Positions 7,957-16,211 of a stretch of DNA of 38,084 nt are shown here, one piece after another. The notes under the pieces are model-generated. The model made no database searches. It saw only the letters and a program-made list of their open reading frames with translations, and was not told the origin of the DNA. Every line of letters starts with the position of its first letter. The stretch's first letter is position 1. Origin of the DNA: a virus; IMG/VR virus record IMGVR_UViG_3300049491_000197, positions 1 through 38,084 of that record; one strand, 5' to 3'. The position numbers and the translations under genes are program-made.

Positions 7957-8807
7957 TGCCCGTTCAACTCAACTACAGCTACCTTCAAACGGCCGCGCTT
8001 GTCGGTAACATCGTCGACTCAGCATGGGCCGATCGGTTTTCGTACGTCAACCCCATGCTGCCGCAAGTCGGCACGCTCACGGTGGGCGGCACTGCGGCTG
8101 ATGGTAACTACACGGTTACCATCACGCCGAACGATGGGGGAACCCCCGTCACCATCACCACGGTTCGGGCGACCACACCCGCAACGAATGCTCTGATTGC
8201 TGCTGATCTCAACACGAAGCTAAACGCTTCGAATGCGCTGCTGGGCGTCTTGAGCTCGGCAAATGCGTCAGCTGTCAACACGCTTACGTTTCGCCGCTCG
8301 GGCCAGGCCTACACGATCACGACCTCGGCCCCATCTGGAGCGACGCTCGTCTGGGCGCAGACTCAGGCGCCTGGCGGCTCGTATGCCCAGGTTGGTCGTT
8401 GGGCTCGCAAGTCGACGGCCGCTGGCGCTGATCGCCTGCTCACTCCTATCATCGATGGCACCACCATCGCGCAGATCGTCGGCGTGGTCGAGCGCACCTT
8501 CTCCTGCATCGATGGTTCGTTCTATGGTCAAACCGGCGAGGTCTATCCTGCCGGTTATGATGTGCCGATTCTCCGCGGAGGTCGAATCTGGATGGTCGCC
8601 TATGAGGCCATGACTCCCGCGGATACCATGTACATTTGGATCGATCCAGCGGCCACCGCTGTCCCTGTTGGCGGCGTGGTGAAGTCTACTGATGGAGGTG
8701 GCCTTGGTGCCTCTGGCGATGCGATCGACGGCTCAACTAAGGGTCGCATCCTCTCAACCGCAGCAGCCGGCCAGCTCGTCGTGATCGAGCCGTTCTTCGG
8801 AGTCTAA
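7956..8807 (+). CDS. DUF2190-like structural cement protein with an inserted beta domain
   Basis: A 283-residue protein between the prohead protease and the major capsid protein, the usual place for a capsid-stabilising cement or decoration protein. The ends fit that family: MPVQLNYSYL at the N-terminus and the PADTMYIWIDP, GRILSTAAAGQLVVIEPFFGV pattern at the C-terminus. Residues ~37-140 do not: they form a separate unit (DGNYTVTITPNDGG...ALIAADLNTKLNA...) that recurs in the neck terminator, sheath and baseplate J proteins. It starts by TAATG overlap. The cement call rests on position and sequence style and is inferred. Confidence 0.7.
   Translation: MPVQLNYSYLQTAALVGNIVDSAWADRFSYVNPMLPQVGTLTVGGTAADGNYTVTITPNDGGTPVTITTVRATTPATNALIAADLNTKLNASNALLGVLSSANASAVNTLTFRRSGQAYTITTSAPSGATLVWAQTQAPGGSYAQVGRWARKSTAAGADRLLTPIIDGTTIAQIVGVVERTFSCIDGSFYGQTGEVYPAGYDVPILRGGRIWMVAYEAMTPADTMYIWIDPAATAVPVGGVVKSTDGGGLGASGDAIDGSTKGRILSTAAAGQLVVIEPFFGV
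8064..8375 (+). repeat. Virion insert domain, copy 1 (in the cement protein)
   Basis: Residues ~37-140 follow the pattern G.Y.VTI, a second strand rich in T and V, a helix beginning ALIAADLNTKLNA, and two or three further beta strands ending near TLVWAQ. The flanking sequence reads as a normal cement protein without it. The same order of elements appears four more times in this window. Confidence 0.6.
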
Positions 8808-8811
8808 GACC

Positions 8812-9834
8812 ATGAGTGCACTCAAATTCAACTACACTCAGGCCATCCGCAAGTCGTTGCGAAATAAGCCCGCTGAGGCTTCAGGTGCCATCCGAAACGA
8901 CGCCGATGCGGCTGTCTTCGAACGTCAGGTCGTGCAGGTTCTTGCGGAGAATTACACCCGCGAGTTCCCCGATCTGACGATGGCCAATGGCGAGGTGATC
9001 CCGATCAACCGATCGATTCGCCCCGGCGTTCTGTCGTACGAGTATTACGTCTACGAACCGGTTGGGTTCGCGAAGATCATGAACTCCTATGCCGACACTG
9101 ACATCCCGAAGGTTGGCGTCAAGGGTTCATTGTCGACGGGCACGATCAAGGAGACTGCGACCTACTACGGTTGGTCCATCAGCGAGATGGAGACCGCGAA
9201 TGAGAGCGGGTTTGCCTTAGAGTCTGCAAGCGCAGAGGCCAATAAGCGCGCGCATCAGCAGCTTTGGAACAAGGTCGGATGGTTCGGCGATGAGGATCAT
9301 GGCCTGAAGGGTCTGCTTACTCATCCGAACATCACACGAGTGCTCGCACCTCTCAACGGCGGCGCAACCTCGCGGCTCTGGTCGGCCAAAACGTTTGACG
9401 AGATCGCAGCGGACTTCGCCACGCTGATCAACACGTCAAAAAACATCACGAACGGCATCGAGCGAGTCACCGATATCTACCTGCCTGGAGATATCTGGGA
9501 CGCCCTTAGTTGGCGCGTACTCTCGACATCCAACGGCTCGAACTACACGATCGGCAACTGGCTGCAGGAGAATGCTCAGCGCCAGGGCGTGACGCTGCAC
9601 TTCGACTACATCCTTTCGGCAGCTAACCATGCCGACGTGGCCGAGTTCGTGGGCCTGAACGTCGCCGTTGCATATAACCGCAACCCATCCAAGGCCGAAC
9701 TCGTAGTGCCGCTGGATTACACGCAATACCCACCCGAGTGGGAGAAGCTCCACTACAACACCTACACGCGCTCGAAGTGCGGCGGTGCACTCGTGCGCTT
9801 CCCCCTCTCGATCGTCGTCATGACGGGAATCTAA
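8812..9834 (+). CDS. Major capsid protein, DUF2184 family
   Basis: The 340-residue product has the DUF2184 layout: an N-terminal helical arm, then PINRSIRPGVLSYEYYVYEPVG, then a spine-helix region around GWSISEMETANESGFALESA and EANKRAHQQLWNKVGWFG, and a C-terminus of VPLDYTQYPPEW. DUF2184 proteins are HK97-fold shell proteins of myoviruses, and this one would be the most abundant virion protein. It has an ATG start four bases after the cement protein stop. The length is normal for the family. No separate maturation site could be fixed by eye. Confidence 0.85.
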   Translation: MSALKFNYTQAIRKSLRNKPAEASGAIRNDADAAVFERQVVQVLAENYTREFPDLTMANGEVIPINRSIRPGVLSYEYYVYEPVGFAKIMNSYADTDIPKVGVKGSLSTGTIKETATYYGWSISEMETANESGFALESASAEANKRAHQQLWNKVGWFGDEDHGLKGLLTHPNITRVLAPLNGGATSRLWSAKTFDEIAADFATLINTSKNITNGIERVTDIYLPGDIWDALSWRVLSTSNGSNYTIGNWLQENAQRQGVTLHFDYILSAANHADVAEFVGLNVAVAYNRNPSKAELVVPLDYTQYPPEWEKLHYNTYTRSKCGGALVRFPLSIVVMTGI

Positions 9835-9835
9835 A

Positions 9836-10267
9836 ATGGCAGAACAAGCGGCAGCAACGGCAGAACGACGAGCCTCGCCAGTAGTGGTGATCAGCTCGCG
9901 CAAAGGAATTTCTCAGTACATTCTCGCCACTCGAGGTAAGCTCGAGGACGGTAGCGAAGGTACAGTCCATGACCCGATTCGACTCATGCCCGGTGCAAAC
10001 CGCATTGAAGCCGATCGATGGAAGGCATTCGCGAAGGAGGTCAAGCCCGACCTGGAGCGCGGCACACTTCGCGTGATGAATAAGGCCTTGAGCGGCTACG
10101 AGGAGCAGGATGCAGTCCAGATCGTGAAGTCGACGATCGACCGTTCGCTGTTAAATGCGTTCCGATCCGTCGATTCGCGCAAAGACGTCCGCAAGGCCAT
10201 CGATCGGCAACTCAAGGATATCGCTGGCAAGGCCACCGAGAACGAGGACGCGGAGCTCGACAACTGA
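9836..10267 (+). CDS. Hypothetical head-region protein (143 aa)
   Basis: A 143-residue charged protein between the capsid and DUF4054 genes, with ATG one base after the capsid stop. A short beta-like N-terminal part (PVVVISSRKGISQYI) is followed by DPIRLMPGANRIEADRWKAF and a lysine/aspartate-rich helical C-terminus. No family is recognised. Its site in the head-tail connector cluster suggests a structural or assembly role. It overlaps the next gene as TGATG. Confidence 0.6.
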   Translation: MAEQAAATAERRASPVVVISSRKGISQYILATRGKLEDGSEGTVHDPIRLMPGANRIEADRWKAFAKEVKPDLERGTLRVMNKALSGYEEQDAVQIVKSTIDRSLLNAFRSVDSRKDVRKAIDRQLKDIAGKATENEDAELDN

Positions 10268-10674
10268 TGCCATTCGCCACCGATGTCGACCTCTTGCTCG
10301 TGTTCCCTGGTCTCTCGACCACGGACCCGGCCTTGCGCGCGCTGATGCTTGAGCAGGCTCAATGCCAGTTCAACGCGTGCGCGTGGGGTTGCTCGCTGTT
10401 GCTCGGGCATGTGTACCTGACGGCTCACATGCTATCGGTTGTAGCGGGCGGCGCGAGCAATGGCGCCGGTGGTGATATCACAAGCAAAACGATGGGACCG
10501 GTGTCGATTGGCTACTCGGCACCCGCGGCTCTGACGAATGGCGGGGCCTTCGGCGATACGGCAGCGGGGCGGCAATACCTCGCGCTTCGCGATGCACTTG
10601 GCCCCATGCCTATGGGCCCCAACGGATTCGACTGCGGTGATTTTTTCGCTGCTGCGGGGTGTGGATGCCCGTGA
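10267..10674 (+). CDS. DUF4054 head-tail adaptor protein
   Basis: The 135-residue product shows the DUF4054 pattern: VFPGLSTTDPALRALMLEQAQ, a central AHMLSVVAGG, then ITSKTMGPVSIGYS, and a C-terminal segment YLALRDALGP. This family gives small helical adaptors that sit under the portal in the neck. The C-terminus is unusually rich in cysteine (CGDFFAAAGCGCP). Its stop overlaps the GTG start of the next gene as GTGA. Confidence 0.75.
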   Translation: MPFATDVDLLLVFPGLSTTDPALRALMLEQAQCQFNACAWGCSLLLGHVYLTAHMLSVVAGGASNGAGGDITSKTMGPVSIGYSAPAALTNGGAFGDTAAGRQYLALRDALGPMPMGPNGFDCGDFFAAAGCGCP

Positions 10675-11168
10675 CGATTCGCGTGAAAAAAAACAATGCG
10701 ATCGAAGCCGAGCTGGCCTACCTGCAGGCACATGAGGTCCGCGTCGGCGTGCTTATGGGTGGTCAGCTGCCTGGCGGTGCCTCTGATGCAACGGCTCCGC
10801 ATGTGGACTCCGGCGGCCTGACGGTGGCCGATGTGTTCTCGTTCCACGAGCTTGGCCGTGGCCACAACCCGAAGCGGAGCTCGATCGTGTGGGTCATGGA
10901 TTTCAAGACTGCCGAAATCGCAGCGATCTCCGACAAGGCGATGCTGGCCGTGATCGACGGCAAGATCTCAGCCAAGCAAGCACTCGGGCTCGTCGGCGAG
11001 AAAATCCTCTCACTGGCTAAGCGCCGCATTAAATCGAAGATCGCCCCGCCGTTGTCCAAATCGCGACTGCGCCAGAAAATGCGCGCGGGCAAGAGCGGCG
11101 AAGTGCCTCTGATTCACACCGGTCAAATGATCAACTCGCTGCGCTGGAACATCATAGGATCGATCTGA
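10671..11168 (+). CDS. Head-tail connector / tail-completion protein of the HK97 gp10-like type
   Basis: The chosen GTG at 10671 overlaps the upstream stop and gives 165 residues; ATG at 10665 or GTG at 10659 would add two to four. The C-terminal part contains LSKSRLRQKMRAG...EVPLIHTGQMINSLRWNII, matching the LIDTG..R.SI pattern of gp10-like connector proteins. The middle holds VRVGVL and FHELGRGHNPKRS, also typical. The family closes the neck between head and tail. It overlaps the next gene as TGATG. Confidence 0.7.
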   Translation: MTIRVKKNNAIEAELAYLQAHEVRVGVLMGGQLPGGASDATAPHVDSGGLTVADVFSFHELGRGHNPKRSSIVWVMDFKTAEIAAISDKAMLAVIDGKISAKQALGLVGEKILSLAKRRIKSKIAPPLSKSRLRQKMRAGKSGEVPLIHTGQMINSLRWNIIGSI

Positions 11169-12244
11169 TGGCAGACCCAGGGCAACCAGACCTCATCGAA
11201 AACGGCTACGTTCTCGGATTCATCACCGAGGCGCAGTTCCGTGCGATGCGGGAGTTTCAGACGTACCAGAACCGTGTCGGTGTTCCCGACACGAAGTCGG
11301 ACGTCAAGACGCGAGCCAACGCCGCCTATCCGCGAGCGGTGCTCGAGGTTCTGGTGCAGCTCAATGAGATCATGGCCGGGAACATCATCGTCCCTGGCAT
11401 TGCGAACGTCTCGGGCAAATCCTGGCGCGATGGCGACGACGGATCGAACATCGTAGAGTCGCTGGACATTGCCGGCTATGGCATCCAGGCGCCCTCGCAG
11501 ATGTGGCTCTTAAATGGCACGACGGGTGCGTACCTTGGCGGCAACGCATTGGTCAGCACCGACCCAGCACGTGACCTGTACGCGATCGTCAACGCTCGCG
11601 GCGGAATCAACGGTGAGAGCAGATTCGTCTATGGCGGTCGATCGATCTACGGCTTGCAGTACCACTCGGCAGCGAACATCTCTGGCATCGGCCAAACGAT
11701 GGCATTCGCGGCATTCGTTCACGTCAGCGAGTGGAATGAGTCACCTGATGGTATCATTATCGCTAGCCATCGCGCTTATGATCGCGCCGATGAGACGGGT
11801 GCATCGTACCGTTTGGGGTTCGAGCTCGGACTAGGCTACACCAGCGTAACCGCAACGCCAGACGAGCTGGCTTTGTACTACCGCCATTATAATGGCACCG
11901 ACGTCGAAGTTGTTAGGTTCCCCGTCACTGGCGGTTCTGGTCACATTGCCCTGCCGATGGGCCGCGAGATGTTCGTCGCATTCACGCGCACGGCATCAAC
12001 GCTAAATTTCTATGTCAACGGCCTCCTGCTGGGCTCGGCCACGTTTAGCGCGGGCAATGAGCCTTCGCCTGGTACCGCCCCCGAAATGCGCCTAATGCTC
12101 GGCGGTCAGTGGGACGGCTCGCGCTACCTCCACGGGAGCATGCGCAACGTCGCGGTCTGGACAGGCGTCCAGCCCAGCGCGGCACACTTGCTGAATTACT
12201 ATCGCATCGGTGCGGGATTCTTGCCGAAGGCGATCCCCGCATGA
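11168..12244 (+). CDS. LamG-like (concanavalin A fold) lectin domain protein in the connector cluster
   Basis: A 358-residue protein. The C-terminal ~200 residues fit a LamG/concanavalin-type jelly roll: TMAFAAFVHVSEW, IIIASHRA, REMFVAFTRTASTLNFYVNG, then MLGGQWDGSRYLHGSMRNVAVW and a closing helix PSAAHLLNYYRIG. The N-terminal ~100 residues are mostly helical and unrecognised and may anchor it to the virion. Such domains bind carbohydrate. It is flanked on both sides by neck genes, with TGATG upstream and ATGA downstream, so it is co-expressed with head-tail proteins. A head or neck whisker that binds cell surface or mucus glycans is a reasonable inference. Confidence 0.7.
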   Translation: MADPGQPDLIENGYVLGFITEAQFRAMREFQTYQNRVGVPDTKSDVKTRANAAYPRAVLEVLVQLNEIMAGNIIVPGIANVSGKSWRDGDDGSNIVESLDIAGYGIQAPSQMWLLNGTTGAYLGGNALVSTDPARDLYAIVNARGGINGESRFVYGGRSIYGLQYHSAANISGIGQTMAFAAFVHVSEWNESPDGIIIASHRAYDRADETGASYRLGFELGLGYTSVTATPDELALYYRHYNGTDVEVVRFPVTGGSGHIALPMGREMFVAFTRTASTLNFYVNGLLLGSATFSAGNEPSPGTAPEMRLMLGGQWDGSRYLHGSMRNVAVWTGVQPSAAHLLNYYRIGAGFLPKAIPA

Positions 12245-12624
12245 TCGATTTTTCAGATCTGCAGGGCGTGGTCAATGATTTCGCCGAGAGCGTTCCACTG
12301 GTCGTGAATCGACCTGGGCTCGTGACCGTTCCGTCAGGGTCAACCCGGCCAGTGAGTGGCGACCTGGTGCCCGTCACGGGCGTTGTGGGTTCCTGCTGGC
12401 CTGTCTCTGGCAAATCCCTGGAACTTCTCGACGGGATTGGCCAGCGCCTCACCGAGGCGATCGACGTATTCACGCCGTTCGACGAGCTCATGCTTGCCGA
12501 TGACGAAACCAAGCAGCCCGGCGATCAGATCACCTGGCACGACAAAATCTACGAGGTCATCGTGCGGCACGATTGGATTCGCGGCCCGCTTTGGCATTAC
12601 ATCGCGCGGAAGGTGCGGTCATGA
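12241..12624 (+). CDS. Head-tail joining / neck protein (127 aa)
   Basis: ATG 12241 overlaps the lectin stop as ATGA; the longer upstream reading is a shadow of the lectin gene. The product begins MIDFSDLQGVVNDFAESVPL and ends GPLWHYIARKVRS. Its place between a gp10-like connector and the neck terminator, its length and its beta-rich middle (GDQITWHDKIYEVI) fit small head-completion proteins. A specific family is not certain. It overlaps the next gene by ATGA. Confidence 0.6.
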   Translation: MIDFSDLQGVVNDFAESVPLVVNRPGLVTVPSGSTRPVSGDLVPVTGVVGSCWPVSGKSLELLDGIGQRLTEAIDVFTPFDELMLADDETKQPGDQITWHDKIYEVIVRHDWIRGPLWHYIARKVRS

Positions 12625-13424
12625 GACGCGGGATTAACCGTCCGCAGATCGAGGCGCTCTTGCGTGAGGCAGTCATTCGCCTGACGGGGTTCCCATCGGA
12701 CAACGTGTTTTTCAGCGAGCACGCTGTCGACACTGCAGCCTGCTCTCGACCCTGCGTCTCGATGACGCTGATGCCGTACGAGACCCAGCAGAAAAACGGC
12801 ACGACCGAATGGCTGCCCTCACTGGAGCTCTGGTACCTCGAAATCACCAGCGACGTGGACGGCACGTACTCCGCGACCATCGACGGCACCACGTTCTCGT
12901 TCGTCGCCCTGGCGAACACGATTGCCGAGATCCGCGACGGCCTACTGGCAGAGATTGTCGGTGGCGCGGATCCAGACTACATTGCGACGAGCGGCGGGGT
13001 TGCGACGATCATCATCGATTCGGAAACACCGGGCCGCATGTTGATCGTCTCGGGTAGCGCTGGCGTGTCCGCGTCGCTCATGCGCAGCAACGCGCTCAAG
13101 CTTTCGTCCCGCCCGACCGAGCTACGCCTGCGCATTGAATGCGTTGGGTTTTTTGAATCGCCGGCGACAACCGAGATGACCGGGGTCGATATCGCCGAGC
13201 GCCTGCAGGTCTCTCTGCTGGACGTCGACGAGACGCTCGAGCTTCGCGATGCAAACGCCTACATCACGCTTGTCCGCACCACGGATGAGCGCCAGATCGT
13301 CGCCGGGCGGCAAGAGACAATCGGCGTGATCGATGCTATTTTGGGGACCTCAAGTCTGCACGTCGGCACGCGCGTCGGCTCAGGTCGCTCCGCCACCGTA
13401 ACACTCACCGAGAGGACTCCATGA
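12621..13424 (+). CDS. Neck/tail terminator protein (gp12-like, LIC_12616 type) with an inserted beta domain
   Basis: The start ATG at 12621 overlaps the preceding stop as ATGA and gives 267 residues. The N-terminus (INRPQIEALLREAVIRLTG) and C-terminus (LRIECVGF, DIAERLQVSLL, IGVIDAILGTS) match phage neck-terminator proteins that cap the tail tube before it joins the head. Residues ~77-156 are an extra unit starting DVDGTYSATIDGTTFSFVA and resembling the inserts in the cement, sheath and J proteins. The stop is one base before the sheath start. Confidence 0.65.
   Translation: MRRGINRPQIEALLREAVIRLTGFPSDNVFFSEHAVDTAACSRPCVSMTLMPYETQQKNGTTEWLPSLELWYLEITSDVDGTYSATIDGTTFSFVALANTIAEIRDGLLAEIVGGADPDYIATSGGVATIIIDSETPGRMLIVSGSAGVSASLMRSNALKLSSRPTELRLRIECVGFFESPATTEMTGVDIAERLQVSLLDVDETLELRDANAYITLVRTTDERQIVAGRQETIGVIDAILGTSSLHVGTRVGSGRSATVTLTERTP
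12849..13088 (+). repeat. Virion insert domain, copy 2 (in the neck terminator)
   Basis: Residues ~77-156: GTYSATIDGTTFSFVALANT, a helix IAEIRDGLLAEI, then VATIIIDSETPGRMLIVSGS. The order of strand, strand, helix, strands matches the other copies, and the conserved start is D/G-G-x-Y followed by alternating hydrophobics. Confidence 0.6.
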
Positions 13425-13425
13425 C

Positions 13426-15087
13426 ATGCCGCAAAGCGATCTAGTTACCGTCAACGTAGCGCTACGACCGGCCAATGCGGCACGCCCAGCATTCGGCACG
13501 TCGTTGCTCCTCCACAACCTCACCGACGCGCAAGATGCCCTGATGGGATCGAGTCGGACGTCGCTGCTCACTGCCGCGACCTGGCCAGCAGATCTCGCCG
13601 CACTCAGCATCACCGACGGCGAGGCAGCCTATGAGTCGGTGCAGTCGCATTTCTCGCAGCCACGCAAGCCGACTAAGGCGTACCTTGGCCGACGCGGGAA
13701 AAACATCCAGCAGGTCTGGACAGTCGTCGTTCCCACGGTGCCGGCTGATGGTGTCTATGCGATTTCGGTCACGGGAGCGACCGGGACTCCCTACTCTTTC
13801 ACCGCCAGCACAAGCACTCAGGCCGCGGTTCGAACGGCCCTCTTGGCTGCGCTGGCTGCCGGCTCAGCGACCTTCACCGCCGCGTCTGGTGTCGGCGCGG
13901 GCGACATCAAGCTCACGGCCGTCACCTCTGGCGTGCCGCTCGTCGTGCAGGTCTCATCGCCAGCAGCGAGCATGACCGCATCCGTCACGACGGGCACTTC
14001 GGTGCTCACCGTCGCGCAGGTATGGGACATGCACATCGTGACCGCGGCCCTTGGCGTTTACACGCTGACGGTCCAAACGACCACGGGCCAGAAAACCTAC
14101 ACGCACATCGCCACGACCGGCGCGACGGTGACGACGATCCGAAATGCCATCAAGGCGCTCTACGATGCAGATTCTTCGGATCTGTTCACTGCAACGATGG
14201 CCTCGGTGTCAACCGATCACGGCACGCTGACCGCTTCGCTCGCGGGTCGATCCGGCAGCGTGACGATCACCTCGCCGGCCAGCGATGCAACGGCCACCGT
14301 GACGACTGCGAACTACGGGGTCGCCGACGATTGGGCCGTGATGGCAACTTCGAACACCGATTGGTACCACGGCGTGCTCGGCTCGAAGGTCGCCGCAGAA
14401 CTCCTGTTGTCCGAAGAATGGTTTCGCGGCGACGACCGCCACATGCTTGGGCTGCAGTCCAGCGACGCGGACATTCTCACCACCGTCACGACCGACGTGT
14501 TCTCGAAGCTTAAGGCTCGCGCATCGTATCGCGTCTACGGCGTGCAGCATCACATCGATGCTGAGGGCATCGTCGAGGCATGGGCTGGCGACGTGCTCAC
14601 CGACCCTGCTGGCTCCGTATCCTGGCCCTGGAAACAGCTGACTGGCTTTACCGATCGCGTCCTAGAGGCCGACGAGGCCGCAGCTCTGCGCTCAAAAGAA
14701 GGATCGTTCCTCGAAGACTTCGCCGCCCGCGATCAGTCGATCATGAACGGCGGCTACTCGTTCGCCGGTCGACCCATCGACATCGCACGCGCCTTGGACA
14801 CCCTGCGATCGAACATGGAGGTCGCGGTAGCGGACTTGTTCATCGGATCCCGCATTGTCCCGTACTCAAAGCAAGGACAGTCGGCGATCGAGGGTGTCCT
14901 CTGGAAGGAGATCGCCGGCGGCGTTGAGGCTGGATACGCCATCGATGGCTCGTTCACGATCGAGTTCGACGACATCACACCAGGCACCAACGATGCAGTT
15001 CGTGGGATTTACCCTGACTTCGATGTGACTGGCGTCATCCAAGCCGGCGGCTACAAGGTCATCGTCAACATGGAGCTCTCGCAATAA
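13426..15087 (+). CDS. Contractile tail sheath protein, DUF3383 type
   Basis: The 553-residue product matches the DUF3383 sheath family at both ends. The N-terminus has VTVNVALRP, GTSLLLHNL and a segment EAAYESVQSHFSQPRKPTKA. The C-terminal half has FRGDDRHMLGLQSSDADILTT, WAGDVLTDPAGSVSWPWKQL, IMNGGYSFAGRPIDIARALD, and the ending YPDFDVTGVIQAGGYKVIVN. The sheath contracts to drive the tube into the cell, so its presence defines a myovirus. Two consecutive beta units (residues ~106-188 and ~203-298) are inserted between the N-terminal and core domains and would face outward. It overlaps the tube gene as TAATG. Confidence 0.9.
   Translation: MPQSDLVTVNVALRPANAARPAFGTSLLLHNLTDAQDALMGSSRTSLLTAATWPADLAALSITDGEAAYESVQSHFSQPRKPTKAYLGRRGKNIQQVWTVVVPTVPADGVYAISVTGATGTPYSFTASTSTQAAVRTALLAALAAGSATFTAASGVGAGDIKLTAVTSGVPLVVQVSSPAASMTASVTTGTSVLTVAQVWDMHIVTAALGVYTLTVQTTTGQKTYTHIATTGATVTTIRNAIKALYDADSSDLFTATMASVSTDHGTLTASLAGRSGSVTITSPASDATATVTTANYGVADDWAVMATSNTDWYHGVLGSKVAAELLLSEEWFRGDDRHMLGLQSSDADILTTVTTDVFSKLKARASYRVYGVQHHIDAEGIVEAWAGDVLTDPAGSVSWPWKQLTGFTDRVLEADEAAALRSKEGSFLEDFAARDQSIMNGGYSFAGRPIDIARALDTLRSNMEVAVADLFIGSRIVPYSKQGQSAIEGVLWKEIAGGVEAGYAIDGSFTIEFDDITPGTNDAVRGIYPDFDVTGVIQAGGYKVIVNMELSQ
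13741..14319 (+). repeat. Virion insert domain, copies 3 and 4 (tandem, in the tail sheath)
   Basis: Copy 3 (13741-13989): ADGVYAISVTGATGTPYSFT, helix AAVRTALLAALAAG, then IKLTAVTSGVPLVVQV. Copy 4 (14032-14319): ALGVYTLTVQTTTGQKTYTH, helix TTIRNAIKALYDA, then GTLTASLAGRSGSVTITSP. Both have the G-x-Y entry, two strands, one helix and two further strands. They lie side by side, so a duplication within the sheath followed an insertion, or two insertions occurred. Confidence 0.7.
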
Positions 15088-15587
15088 TGTCCAATCAAGC
15101 AACTGTTGACCCAGGCCTCTGCACGATCAACATCGCGGGCCATACCCTGACGGGGTTTGCTGATGGCGTCGGCTATCAGTCGTCGTTCGACGTCGATCGC
15201 TACGGCAAGGTCGTGGGCAATCGGGGCCTCGGCGCATTCTCGAAGACGATCAGCGCGGCCGCAACGATCACACTGACGCTTCTGAACACCTCGTCCGACA
15301 ACGATATCCTATCCGAGATCGCCCTGGCTGATAACGTCGGCGGCGGTGTCCTCGTGCCACTGGCGAAAATCACCGCGAACGCTCGCATCGTTGAGACTGG
15401 CGCCGTACGAATCGTGAAAATACCGGACACGCAAGACGGTGCAGGTCCCTACCCTGTTGTCTGGACGCTCGCGTCATTGAACTTCGTGAAGTTCGTCGGC
15501 GGTTACGAAGAGACACCGACCTTCACGAACATGGACGACCTGCGCGAGCTCATCAGCCAGGCTCCGCCCGTCCGCGCCCCCGTCTAA
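15087..15587 (+). CDS. Tail tube protein, DUF3277 type
   Basis: The 166-residue product fits DUF3277: DPGLCTINIAGHTLTGFADG, then DVDRYGKVVGNRGLGAFSKTIS, ITLTLLNTSSDNDIL and FVKFVGGYEETPTFTN. These proteins stack into the inner tube within the sheath. It directly follows the sheath gene with a TAATG overlap, the usual sheath-tube order. The length is normal. Confidence 0.85.
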   Translation: MSNQATVDPGLCTINIAGHTLTGFADGVGYQSSFDVDRYGKVVGNRGLGAFSKTISAAATITLTLLNTSSDNDILSEIALADNVGGGVLVPLAKITANARIVETGAVRIVKIPDTQDGAGPYPVVWTLASLNFVKFVGGYEETPTFTNMDDLRELISQAPPVRAPV

Positions 15588-15611
15588 CCGTTACCGTGGC
15601 AGGCAAGCACC

Positions 15612-16211
15612 ATGACCCCGAAAAAACTCATCCCCAAATTCTCCACACCAACCGAGCAGACGCGAGAGATCGACGGCCAACTAGTCACGGTTCGCCGCTT
15701 GCCTGCCAGTCTAGCGCCTGATGTGCTGTCGCGTTTGCTCGGTGATGCTGGGGCCGTTGTCGTTGAGATGCTATCCAGTCCGGATCGTGAGCTTGATCCT
15801 GCAGTCGAGGGCGTCATTCGCTCGATGGTTGCAGGCAAGACCGATGCCGGCAGTGGCATTGACATGACGGTGACGATCATCAAGTCGATCGTGTTTTCGA
15901 ATGCGATCTCTAAGGTGAAGGATTTCGATTTCGCGTGGTACGTGCTTCGCATGCTCCCGGGATGCATGTCGATCGGCGGGGTTTCGATCGAAACGATGGC
16001 CGAGCTTGACGAGTCAGGAATCTCCCCGCGGACGATTTTCGAAGTGTTCAGGTTCGCCTGCGAGGTGAATTTTTTCCCTACTTCCGCCGACCGCGTTATC
16101 AACGGTGGATCCACCGACAAGACGCGGCCGGCAATGACCGCAAACCCGATCCGCGGCAAATCGAGCTTGCGCGGCGCAACCAGCAAGGCTGGCCCGTCGG
16201 CCCAAATATAA
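15612..16211 (+). CDS. Tail assembly chaperone, short (unshifted) form
   Basis: This 199-residue product sits between tube and tape measure, the place of the gpG-type tail chaperone that coats the tape measure during tail assembly. The first ~155 residues are well-formed (EIDGQLVTVRRLPASLAPDVLSRLL, FDFAWYVLRMLPG). After codon 155 the zero frame continues for only 44 residues of low-complexity Ser/Thr/Lys sequence. A -1 shift at 16070-16076 gives a longer and more protein-like end (see the extended form). No strong Shine-Dalgarno is seen before ATG 15612; the gap from the tube gene is 24 bases. Confidence 0.75.
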   Translation: MTPKKLIPKFSTPTEQTREIDGQLVTVRRLPASLAPDVLSRLLGDAGAVVVEMLSSPDRELDPAVEGVIRSMVAGKTDAGSGIDMTVTIIKSIVFSNAISKVKDFDFAWYVLRMLPGCMSIGGVSIETMAELDESGISPRTIFEVFRFACEVNFFPTSADRVINGGSTDKTRPAMTANPIRGKSSLRGATSKAGPSAQI

